NCBI RefSeq assembly: GCF_026241165.1
Contig: NZ_JAPFQN010000006.1
Coordinates: 583,705-647,704 of the forward strand
DNA: 64,000 nt
From: Mangrovivirga halotolerans
GTDB taxonomy: Bacteria > Bacteroidota > Bacteroidia > Cytophagales > Cyclobacteriaceae
Direction of reading: 5' to 3'
Position numbers and translations under genes: made by a program. Each line of letters begins with the position of its first letter. Positions within the stretch are counted from its first letter, which is position 1. The notes beneath the pieces are model-generated. The model ran no database searches, was not told where the DNA came from, and saw only the letters and a list, made by a program, of their open reading frames with translations. Of the stretch, positions 27,554 to 35,968 are shown piece after piece.

Positions 27554-28180
27554 ATGAATAGAAATCTAGTCGTTTTATTAGTTATGGTCATCGGATTGTC
27601 ATTGGCACCGATGGAAAGCCATGCACAGCTCTCTAAGAAGGAAAGAAAAGAGTGGAAAAAGAAAAAGAAATCCATGTCTGAAGAAGCATTCAAGCAGATG
27701 GTGGATGAAAATAAAGCATTAAAAGCACAGGTTAGCAGTCTTAATAATCAGCTTTCAGCGATGGAACCTCAATTAAATGAGAAGGACAACACCATTGCTA
27801 AGTTAGAAAAGCAATTGAGACAAGCTCAGGCAGAAGTAACTGCAGCTCAAAGAGCTCTTGAAGAAGCTGCAGCCGGAGGAGGACAACAACAATCTGCCGG
27901 ATCCGGATATTCAATGGATGAAAGCGGAGTGCTTTTCAAAGTACAAGTCGGGGCTTTTAAAAATAAAGACCTTAGCAAATACTTCGAAAACCATCCTAAT
28001 TTTGGAGGTGAAACTGAAAATGGCCTGCAAAAGATTACTCTGGGGCAATTCCGTGATTACTGGGAAGCAGATACTTTTAAAAAGTATTTAAGAGAAATGG
28101 GTGTTAAAGATGCCTGGATTGTGGCCTATAAAGACGGAAACAGAGTTCCTTTAAAGGATGTGCTTGAAGGAGTAATCTAA
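27554..28180 (+). CDS. Periplasmic coiled-coil protein with SPOR-like C-terminus
   Basis: A 208-aa protein with a signal peptide (to about residue 24, SHAQ), a Lys-rich stretch, a coiled coil (about 40-110, heptads of Leu/Ala with Gln/Glu) and a C-terminal SPOR-like domain (FKVQVGAFKNKDLSKYF... GLQKITLGQFRDYWEA). Databases often label such proteins 'ezrin/radixin/moesin family', a coiled-coil artefact. The internal ATG at 27554 is chosen over the upstream start at 27512 because it places the signal peptide first. It is likely bound to peptidoglycan. A terminator follows. Confidence 0.78.
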   Translation: MNRNLVVLLVMVIGLSLAPMESHAQLSKKERKEWKKKKKSMSEEAFKQMVDENKALKAQVSSLNNQLSAMEPQLNEKDNTIAKLEKQLRQAQAEVTAAQRALEEAAAGGGQQQSAGSGYSMDESGVLFKVQVGAFKNKDLSKYFENHPNFGGETENGLQKITLGQFRDYWEADTFKKYLREMGVKDAWIVAYKDGNRVPLKDVLEGVI

Positions 28181-28199
28181 ATTAAGACATAATTAATAG

Positions 28200-28232
28200 A
28201 AAGCCGGTTCGTAAATGAATCGGCTTTTTTTA
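28200..28232. terminator. Terminator between convergent genes
   Basis: AAGCCGGTTC / GAATCGGCTT stem (one G-T pair) with a 6-nt loop, a T-run on the plus strand and a weaker one on the minus strand. It serves the coiled-coil gene and perhaps the convergent methyltransferase gene, whose stop it touches. Confidence 0.75.
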
Positions 28233-29012
28233 TTGTGGCTTTCCTAAGAGATAAATTGTCTTGCCGAAAGTAAACTTAAGCTTTCCCGCAGTCCAGTTTA
28301 GACCGTTAATAGTTCCGGTTATCTTTTTGAGGTGTTTTACACTGTACAACCTTAATACAGAGAAAATTCCATCAAAACAGGTTACAAGGGGTACAATCGG
28401 AATGAAGTAGGAAAAAAGATATCTAGAAACTCTGACCGGTTTTACAAAAAGTGTAAACACAGGAGCCATAATTAAGGTCACAAAGATATTTATGAATATT
28501 TGTAAAATACTTTTATCCAGGGGCTCGACCATCAGAACGAAATGACCCTGTTCACTTATCCTTTTTAAAAGCGTTTTAGCGGCTTCTTCTTCCAGGTGAT
28601 GAAACATATTGAAAATAGTAACCAGGGTCTTTTTGTCTTTTGGAACTTCTTCGATCGCCGTTAAGGCAGGAAGTGATCTGAGGTCATAATTAATATGGCC
28701 ATCTGATATGTTTTTTAAACGGGAAGCTGCGGTTTTATTTGGATAAAGATCAGTAAGAACTATTTCAGGAATTCTTTGTTCAGCTTTATTAATATAATCG
28801 TAAAGCCCGGGTATGGCACCTCCCCCTCCAGAGCCCAGATCGTAGACCAACTCGATATCATGTTGCTCAATTATTTCAGCAGCGAGTTTTATTCCCGGTT
28901 TGTAAACACCAAAAAGGGAAGAAATAAATCGCAAATAATCGGTCTGAAGTGATCGCAATAGATCCGGATAACCGGAAAGGTCTTCAATTTCAACTCCTTG
29001 AATTCTCATCAT
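28230..29012 (-). CDS. SAM-dependent methyltransferase-like protein with membrane segment
   Basis: A 260-aa protein. The Rossmann SAM-binding motif I is YDLGSGGGGAIPGL (about 75-90), followed by EIVLTDLYPN as the acidic post-I strand and a VTIFNMFHH motif. After this catalytic core the C-terminal part has a long hydrophobic stretch (about 170-195, IFVTLIMAPVFTLFV), uncommon for soluble class I methyltransferases, suggesting membrane association and perhaps a lipid or quinone substrate (inference). Its ATG overlaps the stop of a 41-residue gene upstream. Confidence 0.68.
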   Translation of the reverse strand: MMRIQGVEIEDLSGYPDLLRSLQTDYLRFISSLFGVYKPGIKLAAEIIEQHDIELVYDLGSGGGGAIPGLYDYINKAEQRIPEIVLTDLYPNKTAASRLKNISDGHINYDLRSLPALTAIEEVPKDKKTLVTIFNMFHHLEEEAAKTLLKRISEQGHFVLMVEPLDKSILQIFINIFVTLIMAPVFTLFVKPVRVSRYLFSYFIPIVPLVTCFDGIFSVLRLYSVKHLKKITGTINGLNWTAGKLKFTFGKTIYLLGKPQ

Positions 29013-29134
29013 TTAAAAAGTGGAGCCAAAACCAATGCAAGAACAATAATTAATATCATAATTATGTACATTAGTAAATCGACTCGAACGTATTGTTTAT
29101 ATTTTTTATAAAAGTCGGAAAGTTTTTTCAACAT
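29009..29134 (-). CDS. Candidate 41-residue single-span membrane protein
   Basis: A 41-aa product with a basic, amphipathic N-terminal third (MLKKLSDFYKKYKQYVR) and one strong C-terminal membrane span ending APLFK. Its TGA overlaps the ATG ATG start of the methyltransferase gene, the arrangement of a translationally coupled pair. It is too short for ordinary gene calling. The membrane helix may anchor or recruit the downstream enzyme, but that is a guess. Confidence 0.5.
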   Translation of the reverse strand: MLKKLSDFYKKYKQYVRVDLLMYIIMILIIVLALVLAPLFK

Positions 29135-29184
29135 AAGGATAAAGATAGTCATTTTTGTAAATCAATCGGGCATAAGAACAAAGG

Positions 29185-30927
29185 ATGGGGAAATCAAAAT
29201 TAGTATATAGCTGGAATTATAAAGAAGCTAAAGATGAACAAGCTATTAGTAAGTTATCGGGGCTAATCAACGTCAACCCATATATTGCTGAAACATTGTT
29301 GGATCGTGGCGTTTCCTGTTATGATTCAGCCAAAAAATATTTTCGTCCTTCACTTGAAGAATTGCACGACCCATATCTGATGGAAGATATGGATAAGGCT
29401 GTTGATAGATTAACAACAGCAATAAACTCAGGGGAAGAAATTCTGATCTTTGGAGATTATGATGTTGATGGAACAACGTCAGTGGCTTTGTTTATGACAA
29501 CACTGGCAAAAAGACACAAAAACATTCATTACCATTTGCCCGACCGATATGAAGAAGGCTATGGTTTATCAAAAGCAGGTATCGATAAAGCTTCAGAATT
29601 AGGGGTAACATTATTAATCACAATCGATTGTGGTATAACTGCAGTTGACAAAGTGGATTATGCGCGTTCGAAAGGAATTGATGTGATTATTTGCGACCAT
29701 CATCGCCCAGGACAACAACTTCCATCTGCTGTTGCTATTCTTGATCCAAAAAAGAAAAGCTGTAATTATCCTTACGACGAGTTGTCTGGTTGTGGAGTAG
29801 GCTTTAAGCTGCTACAGGCTGTATACAAGAAGTTGGGGTGGCCGGAAGAAGAACTATTCAAAAGGCTTGATCTTCTTACCATTAGTATTGGTTCAGACAT
29901 TGTGCCGATCACCGGGGAAAACAGAATTTTGTCTTTTTATGGATTAAAAATTCTAGCTTCTTCTCCTTTGCCAGGCATTGCAGCTTTAATGGAGACCGCC
30001 AGTGTGGATAAGGATAATCTGACTATTGAAAAAATTGTGTTTTATATTGGTCCCCGTATTAATGCAGCAGGCCGGATGACACATGCGCATTCCGCCCTTG
30101 AATTATTGATAGAAGAAGACTATACAAAAGCAATGGCACATGCTGATTTGCTTGAGGACAATAATAAGGAACGAAAGCTTTTTGATAAAGACATGACTCA
30201 AAAAGCTCTTGAAATGTTAGATTCTGCTCCAGATTGGCCAGGAGGAAATACAACAGTATTATTTGATCCTTCGTGGCACAAGGGTTTGGTGGGTATTGTT
30301 GCATCAAGATGCATAGAACACTATTACCGTCCAACGATTATTCTTACTGAGCATGATGGGGAAGCGACTGGCTCGGCACGCTCGGTTCCGGGGTTTGATA
30401 TTTATGAAGCAATTAGTGAATGCAAAGATCTTCTTTCAAAGTTTGGAGGGCACAAGTATGCAGCAGGGCTTTCTTTGCCTGTAGAAAGTATAGATGAATT
30501 CAGGCAGCGGTTTGAGGAGGCAGTAAGTCAGCAAATCGAATCACATATGCTTGAGCCTGTATTAACTATCGATAAGCTAATTCCGTTGAATGTAATTAAC
30601 GATAAGTTTTATAATATTTTATACCAGATGCAGCCTTTTGGTCCTGGTAATGAGGAACCTGTTTTTTCAAGTGAATCAGTTGAAATAATTGGGGAGCCAA
30701 GATTGTTAAAAAACGAACATATTAAACTTCGTTTGCGACAAAGGAATGGAGAAGAAGAAATTGAAGCGATCGGGTTTTTTATGGGTCATTATTTCCCGCA
30801 ATTACACAATGGCCTTAAAATTGATGTAGCTTACCAGGTATCATTGAATGAGTTTCGGGGAAAGAAATCAGTTCAATTGATGCTTAAGGACATAAAAGTA
30901 CATCAAAGTGTGGTTTTACATAATTAA
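29185..30927 (+). CDS. recJ: Single-stranded-DNA-specific exonuclease RecJ
   Basis: 5'-3' single-strand DNA exonuclease of recombination and mismatch repair. DHH-family motifs are clear: FGDYDVDGTTSVAL (motif I), TIDCGI, CDHHRPGQ (DHH) and, in DHHA1, the GGHKYAAGLS motif near residue 433. A C-terminal OB-type domain follows from about 460. The 580-aa length is normal. It precedes lptB by 50 bp in the same direction. Confidence 0.96.
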   Translation: MGKSKLVYSWNYKEAKDEQAISKLSGLINVNPYIAETLLDRGVSCYDSAKKYFRPSLEELHDPYLMEDMDKAVDRLTTAINSGEEILIFGDYDVDGTTSVALFMTTLAKRHKNIHYHLPDRYEEGYGLSKAGIDKASELGVTLLITIDCGITAVDKVDYARSKGIDVIICDHHRPGQQLPSAVAILDPKKKSCNYPYDELSGCGVGFKLLQAVYKKLGWPEEELFKRLDLLTISIGSDIVPITGENRILSFYGLKILASSPLPGIAALMETASVDKDNLTIEKIVFYIGPRINAAGRMTHAHSALELLIEEDYTKAMAHADLLEDNNKERKLFDKDMTQKALEMLDSAPDWPGGNTTVLFDPSWHKGLVGIVASRCIEHYYRPTIILTEHDGEATGSARSVPGFDIYEAISECKDLLSKFGGHKYAAGLSLPVESIDEFRQRFEEAVSQQIESHMLEPVLTIDKLIPLNVINDKFYNILYQMQPFGPGNEEPVFSSESVEIIGEPRLLKNEHIKLRLRQRNGEEEIEAIGFFMGHYFPQLHNGLKIDVAYQVSLNEFRGKKSVQLMLKDIKVHQSVVLHN

Positions 30928-30977
30928 TGAATTATAATTAACGGCGGGAAGAAAGGCCGGCAAAAAGAAAGCAAGAC

Positions 30978-31709
30978 ATGAAGTTATACGCAGATAATCT
31001 CGTAAAAATATATAGTAAAAGAACAGTTGTAGATCATATTTCTGTAGAAGTAAATACTGGTGAGATCGTCGGTCTTCTTGGGCCTAATGGAGCAGGAAAG
31101 ACAACCTCATTTTATATGATCGTTGGACTAGTAAAACCCAATGAAGGTGAGATATTTCTGGGTGAGGAAAATATTACAGATTTGCCGATGTATAAAAGGG
31201 CAAAAAGAGGAATAGGTTATCTGGCACAGGAGGCTTCTGTATTCAGATCGCTAACTGTGGAAGAGAACATAATGGCGGTTTTGGAAATGACCAATCAGCC
31301 CAAAAATGTCCAAAAGGAAAAGATGGAGTCCCTGCTGGAAGAGTTTAGTTTGACCCACGTACGAAAAAATAAAGGGGGGGTCTTATCAGGAGGAGAGCGA
31401 AGAAGAACAGAAATAGCCAGAGCATTAGCTGTAGACCCGCACTTTGTGTTACTTGATGAGCCTTTCGCTGGAGTTGATCCAATTGCAGTGGAAGAGATAC
31501 AAACAATTGTTGCAAAACTCAAGAATAAAAATATTGGTATATTAATTACCGACCATAATGTAAATGAGACACTTTCTATTACAGACAGGGCTTATTTGAT
31601 GTTTGAAGGTAAATTGCTAAAGGCTGGTTCTGCAGAAGAATTAGCGAATGATCCAAGAGTAAGAGAAGTATATCTTGGTCAGCATTTTGAGTTGAAGCGA
31701 AAAATTTAA
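30978..31709 (+). CDS. lptB: LPS export ABC transporter ATPase LptB
   Basis: Cytoplasmic ATPase that powers LPS extraction by LptFG. Walker A is [11 protein letters not shown], the Q-loop [14 protein letters not shown], the signature [15 protein letters not shown] and Walker [14 protein letters not shown], with the switch His in TDHN. The 243-aa length and the LptB-type AQEASVFR segment separate it from other ABC ATPases. It lies 2 bp before the GH3 gene. lptF, lptG and lptC are not in the window. Confidence 0.94.
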   Translation: MKLYADNLVKIYSKRTVVDHISVEVNTGEIVGLLGPNGAGKTTSFYMIVGLVKPNEGEIFLGEENITDLPMYKRAKRGIGYLAQEASVFRSLTVEENIMAVLEMTNQPKNVQKEKMESLLEEFSLTHVRKNKGGVLSGGERRRTEIARALAVDPHFVLLDEPFAGVDPIAVEEIQTIVAKLKNKNIGILITDHNVNETLSITDRAYLMFEGKLLKAGSAEELANDPRVREVYLGQHFELKRKI

Positions 31710-31711
31710 TA

Positions 31712-33244
31712 ATGGATATATTTAATTCTATTCTTAGCTGGGCGCTTAAAAAGCGTATACACGACATTGAGTTGTTCATGAAATATCCTGAAGAGGTACA
31801 ACAGGAGCATTTCTTTGAACTTATTGAAACAGCAAAGAATACTTCTTTTGGTAAAGAATACGATTTCAAAAGCATTACCAGTTACCAGGAATTTAAAGAA
31901 CGTATTCCTATCCGTAACTATGAAGAACTATATCCATATATTGAAAAATTACTTCACGGTGAGCAAAACATTTTGTGGCCATCCAAGATTAAGTGGTTTG
32001 CAAAATCTTCTGGCACTACCAATGCCCGATCTAAATTCATCCCTGTATCTGAGGAGGCATTAAATGATTGTCATTTTAAGGGAGGAAAAGACCTGCTAAG
32101 CATATACATCAATAATCATCCTGAAAGCAAATTATTCACAGGTAAGAGCCTTACCATTGGAGGTAGCCAGCAGATCAATACTTTTGATCAGCAAAGTGAT
32201 ACCCGATATGGAGATGTAAGTGCTGTAATTATGAAAAACCTTCCTTTATGGGCACAACTTGTGAGAACTCCGAATCTGAAAATTGCCTTAATGGATGAGT
32301 GGGAGGAGAAGATAGAAAAGATGGCTCAGGCAACGATCAATGAAAATGTCACTAGTCTCGCAGGTGTTCCTACCTGGACCTTAGTACTTCTCAACAGAAT
32401 TCTTGAGATCACCGGAAAAAATGATATCACTGAAGTGTGGCCAAATCTTGAATTATTTGCTCATGGCGCTGTTGCATTTGGTCCATACAGAAGATTATTT
32501 CAAGAATTGATTCCTTCTGATAAGATGAATTACATGGAATCTTATAATGCTTCCGAAGGATATTTTGGTATTCAGGATCAAAAAGATTCAGATGAATTAT
32601 TATTGATGCTCGATTATGGAGTTTTTTACGAATTCATACCTATCGATGAAGTCGATAGTGATAATCCAAAAGTTATTGGTCTGGGCGAAGTTGAGATCGG
32701 TAAAAATTATGCACTGATTATCACTACCAATTCCGGACTATGGAGATATAAAATAGGAGATACCATCAGGTTTACTTCAACATATCCTTACAGAATAAAG
32801 ATCAGCGGAAGGACAAAGCATTTTATAAATGCATTTGGAGAAGAACTCGTGATTGAAAATGCTGAGAAGGGTATTGAGAAAGCCTGCGAAGCGACCGGAG
32901 CAGTAATAGATAATTTTACTGCCGGACCAATCTACCTTGACGGGACTCACCGTGGCGGTCATGAATACATTATTGAGTTCATTAAAAGCCCTGATCATTT
33001 ACAGAGATTCACCAGGGTGCTTGATGAAACGTTAAGAGAGATCAATAGTGATTACGATGCTAAGCGCCATAAGGATATTGCTCTTGCCGAACCAAGAGTA
33101 CATGATGTTCCCAGAGGCACATTCTATAACTGGATGAAAAACCGAGGAAAGCTGGGCGGGCAGAATAAAGTGCCAAGGCTTTCGAATAACAGGGATTATC
33201 TTGATAGTATCCTTGAGATGCTAAATATTAATGCCGGAACATAA
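31712..33244 (+). CDS. GH3 auxin-responsive promoter family protein (acyl-adenylating)
   Basis: A 510-aa protein of the GH3 family, adenylate-forming enzymes that in plants join amino acids to jasmonate or auxin. The ATP-binding P-loop-like motif is KSSGTTNARSKFIP (about residues 94-107). Other GH3 blocks are ESYNASEGYFGIQ (about 273) and the hinge region GLWRYKIGDTIRF. The bacterial substrate is unknown. It sits 2 bp after lptB and overlaps glycerate kinase by 14 bp, so it is part of that operon. Confidence 0.88.
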   Translation: MDIFNSILSWALKKRIHDIELFMKYPEEVQQEHFFELIETAKNTSFGKEYDFKSITSYQEFKERIPIRNYEELYPYIEKLLHGEQNILWPSKIKWFAKSSGTTNARSKFIPVSEEALNDCHFKGGKDLLSIYINNHPESKLFTGKSLTIGGSQQINTFDQQSDTRYGDVSAVIMKNLPLWAQLVRTPNLKIALMDEWEEKIEKMAQATINENVTSLAGVPTWTLVLLNRILEITGKNDITEVWPNLELFAHGAVAFGPYRRLFQELIPSDKMNYMESYNASEGYFGIQDQKDSDELLLMLDYGVFYEFIPIDEVDSDNPKVIGLGEVEIGKNYALIITTNSGLWRYKIGDTIRFTSTYPYRIKISGRTKHFINAFGEELVIENAEKGIEKACEATGAVIDNFTAGPIYLDGTHRGGHEYIIEFIKSPDHLQRFTRVLDETLREINSDYDAKRHKDIALAEPRVHDVPRGTFYNWMKNRGKLGGQNKVPRLSNNRDYLDSILEMLNINAGT

Positions 33245-34319
33245 AAATATTCTTATTGCACCCAATGCATTTAAGGGTACACTTTCTTCGCTTGAAGTAA
33301 GTGATATAATTCATGCCGTATTTAAAGAGCAACTTCCCGGTACAAAATTCACAAAATTGCCGCTGGCCGATGGTGGTGATGGCACTCTAGACGTATTATC
33401 TGAAAAGTTAAAATTTGATCGGATAACATTACCGACTTTTGATCCCCTGGGTAGAAGCATTCTGGCAACCTATGGTTTAAAAGACAGGGTAGCTTATATC
33501 GAGTTGGCAGAAGCATCGGGCATCAGCCATTTAAAAGTAAAAGAGCTTGACCCTAAAAAAGCAAACACCTTTGGAACCGGAATACTTGTAAAAGATGCGA
33601 TCGATAAAGGAGCCAGCACGATTAAAATTTTTTGTGGAGGGAGCGCCAGTATTGATCTTGGCTTGGGCATAATTGCTGCTTTACTGGGGATGGAAAAATA
33701 CAGGCTTTCTAACCCTCTTTTTGATGCCGATGGGATTTTGAAACAGATAGATAATATCCGGAGTGATTATCTGAAGGTAGAATATGAAATTTATACGGAT
33801 GTTATTAATCCATTATTAGGAGATGAGGGCGCGGTACAAGTATTCGGCATGCAAAAGGGGGTAGAGGAAGGCATGCGGAAGGATTATGAAGAAAAGATAA
33901 CAGCAGTTATTAGTCAACTGAATATAGAGCATCAAACAAAAGGAATGGGAGCAAGCGGAGGCATTCCTGTTATATTTGATCATCTTAAAAATGTAAAACC
34001 TGAATTAGCTGGAGATTATATCTTAAAAATATTGGAGGTTGAAGATCAAATAGAAAAAAGTGATTTAACAATAACCGGAGAAGGAAAGTTTGATCAGCAA
34101 TCGATATCTGGGAAATTATCCGGAGAGATTTTAAAGCTTTGTCAAAAACACAATACAGAGATGATAATTATTTCAGCACTTAATGGTGGCTTTTATCCAG
34201 ATGGAGTTGAAATTGTAACACTTGAAAACTATCTCAGCACTGACGAAAAAAAAGCTTTGGATTATACTTCTCAACTAAAAAAAGCACTGGAGAAATACAT
34301 AAAAAAACACGACTGGTAA
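33231..34319 (+). CDS. Glycerate kinase
   Basis: Class II (GarK/GlxK-type) glycerate kinase, which makes 2-phosphoglycerate (or 3-phosphoglycerate) from glycerate and ATP. The N-terminus has APNAFKGTLSSLEVSDII and LPLADGGDGTLDVL. Later blocks are ELAEASGI, FCGGSASIDLGLG and the ITGEGKFDQQSISGK nucleotide-site loop. The 362-aa length is close to the family norm. It begins inside the GH3 gene and its stop codon lies in the loop of a perfect 11-bp terminator. Confidence 0.93.
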   Translation: MPEHKNILIAPNAFKGTLSSLEVSDIIHAVFKEQLPGTKFTKLPLADGGDGTLDVLSEKLKFDRITLPTFDPLGRSILATYGLKDRVAYIELAEASGISHLKVKELDPKKANTFGTGILVKDAIDKGASTIKIFCGGSASIDLGLGIIAALLGMEKYRLSNPLFDADGILKQIDNIRSDYLKVEYEIYTDVINPLLGDEGAVQVFGMQKGVEEGMRKDYEEKITAVISQLNIEHQTKGMGASGGIPVIFDHLKNVKPELAGDYILKILEVEDQIEKSDLTITGEGKFDQQSISGKLSGEILKLCQKHNTEMIIISALNGGFYPDGVEIVTLENYLSTDEKKALDYTSQLKKALEKYIKKHDW

Positions 34320-34337
34320 TCAGTCGTGTTTAATTTT
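34305..34337 (+). terminator. Terminator overlapping the glycerate kinase stop
   Basis: AAACACGACTG / CAGTCGTGTTT, an 11-bp perfect stem with a 5-nt loop holding most of the TAA stop, then AATTTTT. It ends the recJ-lptB-GH3-glycerate kinase run. Confidence 0.8.
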
Positions 34338-34353
34338 TATGCAATGAGTTTTA

Positions 34354-34953
34354 CTATGATTTCCATTTAATTGTACAACCAATCGCACGAGTATAGTCCT
34401 CACTCACTGATTTTCCAGCTTCGATCTCTTCGATTGCATTTTCAACATACTTTGTATTTACATCGTTAGGATTCTGAGGGTTGTCATCGATTGCTCCTAT
34501 ATAAACAACTTCATAAGTGTTGCCTGATTTTTTTAATAAATAGACATGCGGAGTTTTCGTAGCACCATAAGTCATCGCTACTTCCTGAGTTTCATCATAC
34601 AGATATGGGAAGGTAAATCCTTTTTCTTCAGCACGAACTTTCATTTTATCGAATGAATCTTCTGGCTGACGATCTTTGTCATTTGGATTTATAGCAATAA
34701 CAGGATATCCCTTACTTTCATATTTATTATTTAATTCAATTATTCTGTCTTCATATAATTTTGCATATGGGCAGCTATTGCAGGTAAATATTACAATAAT
34801 TCCTTTTGCAGACTTATAATCTGACATACTTACCATTTTACCGTCGATATTTTTAAGTTCAAAATCTACAGCATTGTCTCCTACTTCATACCCCTGAGCT
34901 GATAAGCCTGCAGATACGGTAAGAAGTAATATTAATGTAAATAAGTGTTTCAT
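34354..34953 (-). CDS. Secreted thioredoxin-fold protein (AhpC/TSA type)
   Basis: A 199-aa protein with a signal peptide (about 19 residues, GLSAQ) and a redoxin domain (VGDNAVDFELKNIDGKMVS). The active site is FTCNSCPYA (Cys-Asn-Ser-Cys). This variant belongs to the 'thioredoxin family protein' group with a TPHVYLLKK cis-Pro loop. It probably lies in the periplasm and acts in thiol redox handling. It is 13 bp downstream of another thioredoxin-fold gene on the same strand, so the pair is likely an operon. Confidence 0.85.
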   Translation of the reverse strand: MKHLFTLILLLTVSAGLSAQGYEVGDNAVDFELKNIDGKMVSMSDYKSAKGIIVIFTCNSCPYAKLYEDRIIELNNKYESKGYPVIAINPNDKDRQPEDSFDKMKVRAEEKGFTFPYLYDETQEVAMTYGATKTPHVYLLKKSGNTYEVVYIGAIDDNPQNPNDVNTKYVENAIEEIEAGKSVSEDYTRAIGCTIKWKS

Positions 34954-34966
34954 ATTATAATGGAGA

Positions 34967-35434
34967 TTAGTTCCTTATTTTATTTATATATTCGTTTAAC
35001 TCTTCAAGGGTAAACTCTTTTTCCTCAAAATATTTTTTTCCTTTATAAACAAACAGTGTAGCAGGTATAGCCCCACTCCATTCATTACTTATACGGGGCA
35101 TCCAGCTATTTGGATTTTCCTCCGCCAGAAATAAGACCTTTGAATCCAAATTTCTGTTTTCTACATATGGGACTACTCGCTTTTCAAATTGATTAATAAA
35201 ATCAATGCTTACTAAGTGTACAGATACCATGCCATTCTCATTTATTTTTTCAAAAGCGGGAATCTCTTTTAAACATGGTTTGCACCAGGTCGCCCAAAAA
35301 TTAAATATGAGGACATTTTCATTTTCCTGGTTGATCAGTTTTTCTAACTCACCTATACTGATCTTTTCTACATTTTGACCTTTAGTATTTAAGCTAAAGA
35401 AAACTGCAAAAATCAATATATAAATATTTCTCAT
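34967..35434 (-). CDS. TlpA-like thiol-disulfide oxidoreductase
   Basis: A 155-aa periplasmic thioredoxin-like protein with a short signal peptide (ends NTKGQ), active site FWATWCKPCLKEIP (Cys-Lys-Pro-Cys) and a cis-Pro loop in GAIPATLFVYKG. ResA/TlpA relatives reduce apocytochrome c cysteines or other envelope thiols; the target is not visible. It is the promoter-proximal gene of the two-gene redox operon. Confidence 0.87.
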   Translation of the reverse strand: MRNIYILIFAVFFSLNTKGQNVEKISIGELEKLINQENENVLIFNFWATWCKPCLKEIPAFEKINENGMVSVHLVSIDFINQFEKRVVPYVENRNLDSKVLFLAEENPNSWMPRISNEWSGAIPATLFVYKGKKYFEEKEFTLEELNEYINKIRN

Positions 35435-35699
35435 AAGTAAAGAAATTTAACACAAAATACTGTAATAATCAAAATTGTATTTTTTCAATATTGTGAAACA
35501 ATTTAAATTGATTATTCAACACTGGACACTAAACTAAATGTTATTTATATTGTTTTCATTGATTTTGTTTATACCAGACTAGTTTTTGTTAGTATGAAAT
35601 AAAATATTTATTTGGTGATTCAATTCTTTCAGATGTATAAAAATGATGTCAGAATTATGTTTTTAATGATTATACTCAGATATTAATTGATTGTTAACC

Positions 35700-35968
35700 G
35701 AAGATAAATTTAACAATAAGAAGATGGGTTTAAAGTCAAATTTTTTCATTTAAAGTTTTCCACAAAATAGAAAAGTTATCCACAGGTTTTGCAAAAAGCG
35801 ATATAAACACCTGTAAAACAGGTGGTTATGTAAAAAATAAGAATTTGATTTCTTGTGGATAACTGATTTGACTTATAATTATTGTGTAAAAAAAATTTAT
35901 TAAAACTTTCAAAAAAATTGCCGTATCCATTAAAAGGATTAACATTTAAGTTATTAATTTTTAAAAAT
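35700..35968. promoter_or_regulatory. AT-rich intergenic region with DnaA-box-like sites
   Basis: The 534-bp gap 35435-35968 is non-coding and very AT-rich. Its right half holds TTTTCCACA (35756-35764), TTATCCACA (35776-35784, perfect DnaA box) and TGTGGATAA (35854-35862, perfect box in reverse orientation). Between them is a small hairpin, CACCTG / CAGGTG (35808-35824). A/T runs follow (35885-35965) that could unwind. This layout fits a replication origin or a DnaA-regulated site. Gene orientation on either side does not clearly support an origin, so it stays a candidate. Confidence 0.4.
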
